From Deroplatys truncata (Eukaryota > Arthropoda > Insecta > Mantodea > Mantidae): a stretch of 64,000 nucleotides of DNA. The translations under genes were made by a program, and so were the position numbers. The DNA lies in the NCBI GenBank assembly GCA_030765065.1, contig CM060980.1, positions 62,728,364 through 62,792,363 on the forward strand, written 5' to 3'. Below the pieces are notes generated by a model. That model was not told where the DNA came from, did no database searches, and was given only the letters and a program-made list of their open reading frames with translations. Positions 57,418 to 64,000 of the stretch are shown piece after piece. Position 1 is the first letter of the stretch; each line of letters opens with the position of its first letter.

Positions 57418-58437
57418 CTATTTTCTGTAGTATACACCATTATTGTCGACAATATATTGCCATTTCTCTGAAAGCTTATAAATTCCATTTCTCCAAAATG
57501 TGGGGGTTTTGTGGTTGATGAACTCTTGGAGGTTCAGTCTGCAGTCCTCCAAGAAAGTGAGGCATTTGTCATTCAGGAAATTCTGCAGGGAACAGAATAG
57601 ATGAAAGTCGGATGGGGCAATGTCTGAAGAATAAGGCGGTTGGGGCAACACATCCTATTCAAAATTACGCAACGTCTGACGGATGACCATAGAGGTATGT
57701 GGTCTGGCGTTGTCGTGGTGAAAGAAGACATCGTTTCCAAATTCCGGTTTTTCTCTTCAATGGCTGCCTTGAGACGATCTAACTAAGAACAGCATTTCTC
57801 GGAATTGATAGTCTCATTATTCGGAAGAAGTTCGTAATACAAGATTCCTTTGCAATCTCACCAAATGCATAGCATAACCTTTCCTGGATGCAACCCTGGT
57901 TTAGGAACCGATAGTGATGGCTGTCCTTTCTTGCGACATGATTTACTCTTTCGGGCGCTGTTGTACACAATCCACTTCTCATCTCCAGTTACCAGCCGTT
58001 CCAGAAAAGGATCATTCTGATTGCGTCTCAGTAAGGAGCCACAGATGGAAACTCGCTGAATCAAATTCGCTTCACCCAGTTCGTAAGGAACCCATACATG
58101 GCGAATATTTATTTTCAAGTAACTTAATTTTTTCAAGTTCCTGGCTACAGTAGCGCGAACTAAATTGAGCTTCAATGCCAACACCCGAGTTGTCATTCGT
58201 GGATTAACATTTCATGAATTCTTTCCACTCCGTAATCATTGGCCATCCAGATCGAGGTTTGTCTTTTAGGGAGAAATTCACTGATCGAAATCAGCTAAAC
58301 CACTTTTGACATGCTCGATTCGTTACTGCATCTTCCCCTTAGACAGCACAAATTTTCTGCCGGCATTGTGAGGCGGTTTTACCCTTACGATAATAAAACA
58401 ACATAAGGTTTCGGAAATGTTCCTTTTTGCTTTCCAT
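57418..58437 (-). pseudogene. Decayed mariner transposase, minus strand
   Basis: From ATG 58437: MESKKEHFRNLMLFYYRKGK with SQCRQKICAV (helix-turn-helix), ACQKWF, LALKLNLVRATVARNLKKL, then LERLVTGDEKWIVYNSARK with the first catalytic Asp. FHHDNARPHTS near 57710 has the second Asp and PPYSSDIAPSDFHLF the third, in a D34D spacing. The end is WQYIVDNNGVYYRK with stop 57420-57418. Frameshifts and stops occur in the middle, including one between Asp 2 and Asp 3. No terminal repeats were identified. Confidence 0.85.
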
Positions 58438-58440
58438 AGT

Positions 58441-58805
58441 TTTTAAACACAAATTCACGCTGTTCCATCCAACGTCAATCACAAACACACTGACATATCC
58501 AATAGCGAGAGGCTGGTTGTTGATCTCTAAGTCGAAGGGGTGGTTAGGCAACTATGATAACTTGAGTGTACAGAAGGTTCAGGGTTTTCAGGCGCTATAG
58601 ATGGAATTTGCGAGCAAAGCGAACAAGTTATGAGACGACCCAATAGTTTCCAAAAAATACATTTATAGATGCGAATTTCAGCTTTATTGGACAATTTATT
58701 TCTATAGTATATCACAAAATTAAGCATATATTAGACAGTTTGTAAGAGAATTCGATATATTAAAGTAATTATAACGAACACACTATAATGTAGGCGAATT
58801 TTTGT
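58441..58805. other. No recognisable gene
   Basis: Nothing recognisable. Confidence 0.35.
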
Positions 58806-58811
58806 CTAGAG

Positions 58812-59715
58812 AATGATGAACAAACAATATTAAAAAATCTGATGTGATACATTTACATGGCATTCTCTACCCTATATCTTTATTAGTGAGTATACAATCA
58901 CTTCTTACTAAAGTCTGTATTTCTGTCTACTTTATTTTAATCATCCAAATAAACCTTTGTAGAAATAGCTACACTACACATTTCGTTATAGATACAAAGG
59001 GAACAGCGATAGTCAAATGTTTAAGAACTGGACGCTATACGCTAGCCTTAAAATTCCATACTGTTTCCATGCAATCGCGAGAAACAGCTGAATGTTAAAA
59101 GGACTTTAAAGAATGACCAAATAATGAACAATTCGAACCATTAGTAACGGATATCTCGGAAATGGCTGATTCCAACATAAAAGGTTATTTCGAGTAAATT
59201 GTGTGTTTTAAAGAGATCTACATTGTTTGTGAAGTACGTTTTCGTATATCCCTTAGCGTTTGTTATACAAGATTATACAGAATTCCTTCCGAATAAAGAG
59301 GACCTTAGAAGCTATTCCCAGAAAATTCAATATATATAGTTTATTTGTCATGTAAATATCTTTAATATATGGTATTTTAATCAAAATTGTTAGAGCCATT
59401 TTTATAAAATAAAAAATTTCAAAAAATGTTCCGTGTAAAGAGTAGTTTGTGGTCGGGGAATTTTCTTGAAAGTTTTCTTGTTGCATCTTTAGAAGGTACT
59501 GAACCTAAATATTTACCAGGTTTGGTGTTTATCCGACTTTTAGTTTTTTAGTTATGCTGTTCACACATTCATACACGGACCTTTTCCTAAAAATTATTTT
59601 TTTTTGGATTCAGGGGTCTTCAAAACACATATTTCCGGTGAAATATCGGTACTGAGTTTATGAGTGAAATGCAATACCTTACCTACTATGTGCATGGTGA
59701 AGAAAGTAAAAAAGA
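58812..59715 (-). repeat. Dispersed repeat R1, full copy, inverted
   Basis: It starts (plus strand) ATGTGATACATTTACATGGC and CTCTACCCTATATC and ends ACTATGTGCATGGTGAAGAA. All R1 landmarks are present in reverse order. Confidence 0.8.
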
Positions 59716-60017
59716 TATTCCTATGATCATAAATCAAAAGAAATATTAAATTCAAAAAACAGCAATTATAGTAAATGTCATTAGCATTATGAGTCAGCAC
59801 AGTAATTAATTTTTTTGTTTTCATTCAGGAACATATAACGTTGTTCCATTTATGTGCCACCTTTAATATTTTAGGTCACATAAGTGGCTTAGTCTTCGGA
59901 AACCTTGCCCATCTTCAGTGTTGTTCACTGGCTTACATTTAACTATCGTTGCGGTTTATTAGGTATCGCAGGTTTTTTCAACAAAGCTTTAAATCTTCCC
60001 GCTTCCTATTTCACCTT

Positions 60018-60055
60018 CCTCTCTCTCTCACTCTCTCTATCTCTCTCTCTCTCAT
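60018..60055 (+). repeat. (CT)n microsatellite
   Basis: Interrupted CTCTCT run. Confidence 0.85.
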
Positions 60056-60329
60056 ATACTTACCGTTTCGGACGCTGGTAAGGATAGGGGCTAATCATAG
60101 TTATAAAAAAGGAAAAGAGTATGTATTGTGACGCAGCGGCTATTGCCCAAGGTTATCGGGAGGTCGCGGTCGGCGCCAAGCAGTTGGAGATAAACAAAGA
60201 TAAGTCACGTTCTCGTCCGGCGTACACAGCTAAAGCGCTGTCAATAGATAACCAAGACTTTCAGAATGTTTCTTTACCCGTCTCCAGAAGCGTATCCAGA
60301 TAATTCTAGATGATCTGTGGAGGTTTCCA

Positions 60330-60720
60330 TTGGCTATATAAGCGAGCGTTCTCGTCGGTCGGTTGAGTCAGTTAGTGAGCGAGTGCGTTTTCGGTGCGAC
60401 AAAAAGTGCTGTACTCCGAGCGAGTTTGTGATGACTGCTGTGACGTGCAGCAAGTGCTACTGCGGAGCGAGAGATTGTAGAAATCTTGTGCTCGACTCCC
60501 CAGAAATGAACCGTCCAGAAGAACAGACTACGTCACGAAGGAAGTGAAGTGACGAGGAATTGAACTAGTTCACATTAGTGAAGTGACAGTGTGAACTAAG
60601 TGAGGTGTCAGTAAAAGCTGAATTAGATAAAAGCAGTGAAAGTGATATTGAGAACTTAGAGAAGTGATAGTTGAAAACTGGACAAACTCACAGTATCCGT
60701 ATATATACACTAACGAATGA
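60330..60720 (+). promoter_or_regulatory. Putative promoter and leader of the hAT element
   Basis: TATATAAG (60335-60342) is followed about 20-30 bp later by TTGAGTCAGTTAGTG, which contains an arthropod-type initiator (TCAGT). The region to 60720 is GC-richer and leads into the transposase remnant. Confidence 0.5.
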
Positions 60721-60769
60721 GAACACCATTTGCTGCCAAACACACTTTATTTGTCACTTAGTTACAACC

Positions 60770-62250
60770 GACCAAATACAAGCTGGACATGCCCTGGAGT
60801 GTCAGATTCAAGTCACCTAACACAGAAAGTTAAGAAGCACGAGGAATCTATTGCACATAAGAATGCTTATTTAGATATATCAGTCCTTGAAAAGCAGAAA
60901 TTAGGCAACAGCTTAGCTCAGCTTTCAGACAGAATACAGAAAGATACAATGACAACGTAAGGAAAAATCGTTACGTTCTTTCCAAAATAATTGTGTATTA
61001 AGTTCTGCGGTGAGTTTGAACTTCCTTACGTGAATATAACGAAACAGCGGAATCTAACAATCCTGGAATATTCAGAGGGCTACTAAATTTCACGTCAGCT
61101 TTAGATGCAGTTGTTTTCACATGAACATGAATTGTTAGGTCATGAACAATGCTACAGTCTTTAAGGGTACATCCAAGTATATACAAAATGATTTACTAGC
61201 GTATATGTTACATGTGTATCATGAGAAAATTAATGCTGAAATAGCTAAGGCAGATTTTGTGTCTGTGATAGCAGATGAAACTTCTGATGTATCTTCTAAA
61301 TTTCGGTTGATTGTAGTATTTCGTTACCTATTATCTACTTGAGAGCCTGTTGAATGATTTTGGACATTTTTAAATCCACCTGGTAAAGACGCTTGCTCCC
61401 TAGCAGCTTGCATTAAAAATGTTCTCACTATGTCTAAGAACAGAAAGAAAAAGTAATATCTCAAAATTATGATGGTGCTAGTGTCATGCGTGGCCAACAT
61501 GTAGGGGTCCAAACAATTGTAAGAGAAGAGTATCATTTTGCGCATTATGTGCATTGTTACAACTGAAGTTAATTGTTGCCCAAGCTGCAAGTCAAAATAA
61601 ACTAGTAAAGCTGTTTTACAGTACCACTACAGAGGTACAATATTATTCTCTCTTTCACCTCAAAGAGTGGCTATTCTAGATGCAATTGTGAAACGAGGAG
61701 TCCCTCAGGGGTCAGCCACAAGATGGAACTTTAAATCGAGAACAGTTCTTACAGTTAATGAGACTAAAGAGGCCATTCTAGAATGTTTCCAACAAATAGA
61801 GGATACCAGCAATCAGGCAACAAGTCTGAATCAGGCATATGGTCTAAAGTTGAAACTGCAACAGCCAAAATTTTCCTTGTTCTCCCGTTCACCTCAGCGT
61901 GAGCGTGATGCATTCAATGGATCATAAACGCTAGTGGCAGTAACAAGAGCCCGGACTACGATAGGCAATTTAGAGCTTGATTTCCACTCGAAATTGGAAA
62001 TATTTTCTAACATTTCATCTAACGTAAAGGTGAACAAAGAACCTAGATTACTTGATTGAAGGCCCAACTTTGTCTTGCTATTGAAAAATACGGTTTCTAT
62101 ATGCTCTTCTTCAGGTGATTGAATGATGTACATATGTGATCTCGTAGAGCAGTTGATTTTGAATCCTGGTCTATTTCACCTTAGCAAAGAACTGTCTATT
62201 TCAATACAAGAGCTCTGCATTCCTGCCAAAATTGACTGGGGTCAGCTATT
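60770..62250 (+). pseudogene. Decayed hAT transposase (ZMYM1/DUF4371-like)
   Basis: SDSSHLTQKVKKHEESIAHK and QLSDRIQKDTM resemble the linker after a TTF-type zinc finger. AEIAKADFVSVIADETSDVS with LIVVFRY (61142-61342) is the hAT catalytic-domain start, where the Asp of ADETSD is expected to be catalytic. RGVPQGSATRWNFKSRTVLT (61667-61927; the TRW motif is typical) and LKLQQPKFSLFSRS follow. Frameshifts and stops lie between. The C-terminal dimerisation segment is barely visible. Confidence 0.75.
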
Positions 62251-62254
62251 TCTA

Positions 62255-63140
62255 GAACTTTCTCGATTTTACTATTGAAAAGGAGTCGTTAGAACGCCGA
62301 TTCAATAACTTTACACTCTAGCTGTTTATGGCTAACCTTTAGCTTATTTTTGTTGTCGTCATTGTTGCTGTCAACCGACTCTCGGTGGTGTTGCCCGACG
62401 CCTGATGGTTCTGCAATGGAAGATGACCGTGCTTGGGCCATTGAGCTTGAGGGTCGTGGACGAGTGAGAGGGACCATCCCTTGACCTTACTCCTCTTCTA
62501 CTTCGCCATACGTCTTGGAACGCGGAGCAATACTTGGTTGTTTTCAGTCTCCGGGTTCGTGCCCATTGCCACAGGTGCTGTAGCAATAGAAAGAAAACGG
62601 AATTAACCGAATTAAAGTTGTATTCCTCAAAGTTGCGATGAATGTAGGGTAAATATAATAGAACAAGTTTAATGTAAACATGTTATAAATGCATATTTCG
62701 GGTTATGTTATTCTAAAAAAAGTTGCATGCTTCGACAATGATTAAGGATAATAAATAGAATCACCGTTCAATTCACTAAGCAGCTGCAATAACGCGGTCT
62801 TGTAGGTACAGTTATTGCACCTGCAAAGCCCCTCAGCGACAATGTCCATACTAAGATCCCCAACAGGAGACGGGGTGGTATCCTCAAAGCCAAGTGGTGT
62901 GCTGTAATATAATTAACCCCCCCAAATAAAATGGGCGACGGCGGGGGGGGGGGCTGGTTACACTGATAATCGTCTCTGTGGTTCCTCGGTTGCTCATGAT
63001 GGGTGCAATCATTGAGGGACCTGCCAGGAGGGGTCCTGTTGCAATGCAGCCTGCTGCGCCCTGCACAGTTGAGGTTCTCTACGCTGATGATTGGCCAGGC
63101 TGAGTTGGGAGCCTCCACCTCTAGTGAATGTGACCTTAAT
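62255..63140. other. No recognisable gene; poly-G run
   Basis: Moderately GC-rich. Minus-strand frames of 60-116 codons show no family. A run of about eleven Gs is at ~62942-62952. Confidence 0.35.
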
Positions 63141-63141
63141 A

Positions 63142-63495
63142 TGTAGTAATTTAATCAAAATTGTTATAGCCATGTTTCAGAAAATCCAAAATTTCGAAAG
63201 GTGTTCCATGTAAAGTGTAGTTAGGGGTGGAGATTTTCTTGAAAATCTTCGTGTCGCATCTTTGGAAGGTACTGGACTTAAATACCAAGTTTGCTATTTA
63301 TCCATATTTCGTTTTCGAGTTATGCTGTTCACACACACATACACAAGCACACACAAACATGCACACGGACCTTTTTTAAAATGCTTTTTGCTGGGTTCAA
63401 AATATATATTTCCAGTGAAGTATCGAAATTTAATTTTTGGGTGGAATACAATACTTCCATTACTTACTATACGTAGCAGAGAGAGCAAAAATAAT
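63142..63495 (-). repeat. Dispersed repeat R1, partial, inverted
   Basis: R1 5' half: CATGTAAAGTGTAGTTAGGG, CTTCGTGTCGCATCTTTGGA, AGTTATGCTGTTCACACACA, ending TTACTTACTATACGTAGCAG. Confidence 0.8.
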
Positions 63496-64000
63496 AGAGA
63501 ATTTGTGGACTGAAGGAATAAGAAATCACCTAAATCGGAAATTCTCCACTCATTTCAAAGGCTTATCTTAAGAGAATGCTGCTAGAAGAACGGGCCAAAA
63601 CTGAACAAGTATATACTAGGAAAATAATTTCAAAATGAAATCACGCCCCTTAGAGCAATCAGGTGTAAACGATATCCTACAAAGTATTAAATTCAACGAC
63701 CGTAAGGGGTATATGCACACCGTTTCTATTTTCGGAATATTTAAATGAATGTGGTACAAAAATCAGTACAGAATTAAGAGTAGTTTGTATGCAAGACGTG
63801 TTTAAAACACACTTTTTAACCGCATGCTGACGTACAGGGTTGAAATTGTATATAAAATGGTTTAAGGAGGTTTCGTTGACACTTTTTATTTGGTTGAAAT
63901 CCACATAAGTTAAAAGTACCTTTTACAATTTCTAGATTATCTTCTCAAAATATCTATTACAATGCATATTATCAAATTTACTGTGCCCAAAATGAATGCG
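63496..64000. other. No recognisable gene
   Basis: AT-rich. Confidence 0.4.

Noticed and set aside
62255..63140. Host exon suggested by minus-strand frames of 60-116 codons
   Set aside because: Frames overlap on one strand without splice-site support, and no conserved domain is visible.

Overview
The window looks like a piece of a large, repeat-rich insect genome. It is AT-rich throughout and full of tRNA-derived SINEs, decayed Tc1/mariner, hAT, LINE and Gypsy-type LTR elements, and microsatellites. Conserved host exons, rRNA genes and intact tRNA genes are not visible. The mixture suggests a polyneopteran-type insect (cockroach, stick insect or similar), but that is an inference from repeat style only. 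Nearly every long open frame is a transposon fragment or low-complexity sequence.

The one structure that stands out is a 10.27-kb inverted-repeat element at 9550-19822. It starts AGTAGTATAG and ends with the exact inverse, it carries ~4.0-kb terminal inverted repeats (TIRs) around a ~2.2-kb unique core, and it is flanked by a near-perfect 6-bp target duplication (TACCCC / TCCCCC). It splits a copy of a dispersed repeat (called R1 here) whose two halves join across it. Each TIR holds, from the tip inwards: a tandem array rich in ACAAWG and CATTCCAC motifs; two arrays of tRNA B-box-like motifs spaced about 140 bp; a ~420-bp (CA)-rich tract; a promoter with an NRF1-like palindrome, CRE-like sites and a TATA box; and a leader exon with an ATG and a consensus 5' splice site. 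The two promoters face each other, so the core is ambisense: a 124-codon ORF and a decayed Cys-bearing frame on the plus strand, and a small basic protein followed by a broken, possibly capsid-like frame on the minus strand. Their polyadenylation signals overlap near 15.05-15.09 kb. Both strands have an acceptor that continues the TIR-encoded start codon in frame. The tips and 6-bp duplication fit Polinton/Maverick-type, protein-primed virus-like elements, but no polymerase, integrase or ATPase is present. It is best described as a virus-like, non-autonomous, Polinton-ended ambisense element.

Layout elsewhere. 0-9.5 kb: SINEs, a LINE RNase H remnant, an IS630/mariner-type element with its ends (6083-7389). 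19.8-34 kb: the R1 remainder, a decayed mariner, SINEs of three families, and a cluster of R1 copies (30.1-33.6 kb). 34-37 kb: a minus-strand LINE end and a complete-ended but broken mariner (35716-36989). 38.8-40 kb: SINE cluster. 41-49.5 kb: related LTR sequences, one pair inverted, one solo LTR inserted inside a LINE reverse transcriptase with a TAAT duplication. 57-62 kb: a minus-strand mariner, an R1 copy and a decayed hAT with its putative promoter. The stretches between are AT-rich with nothing recognisable.
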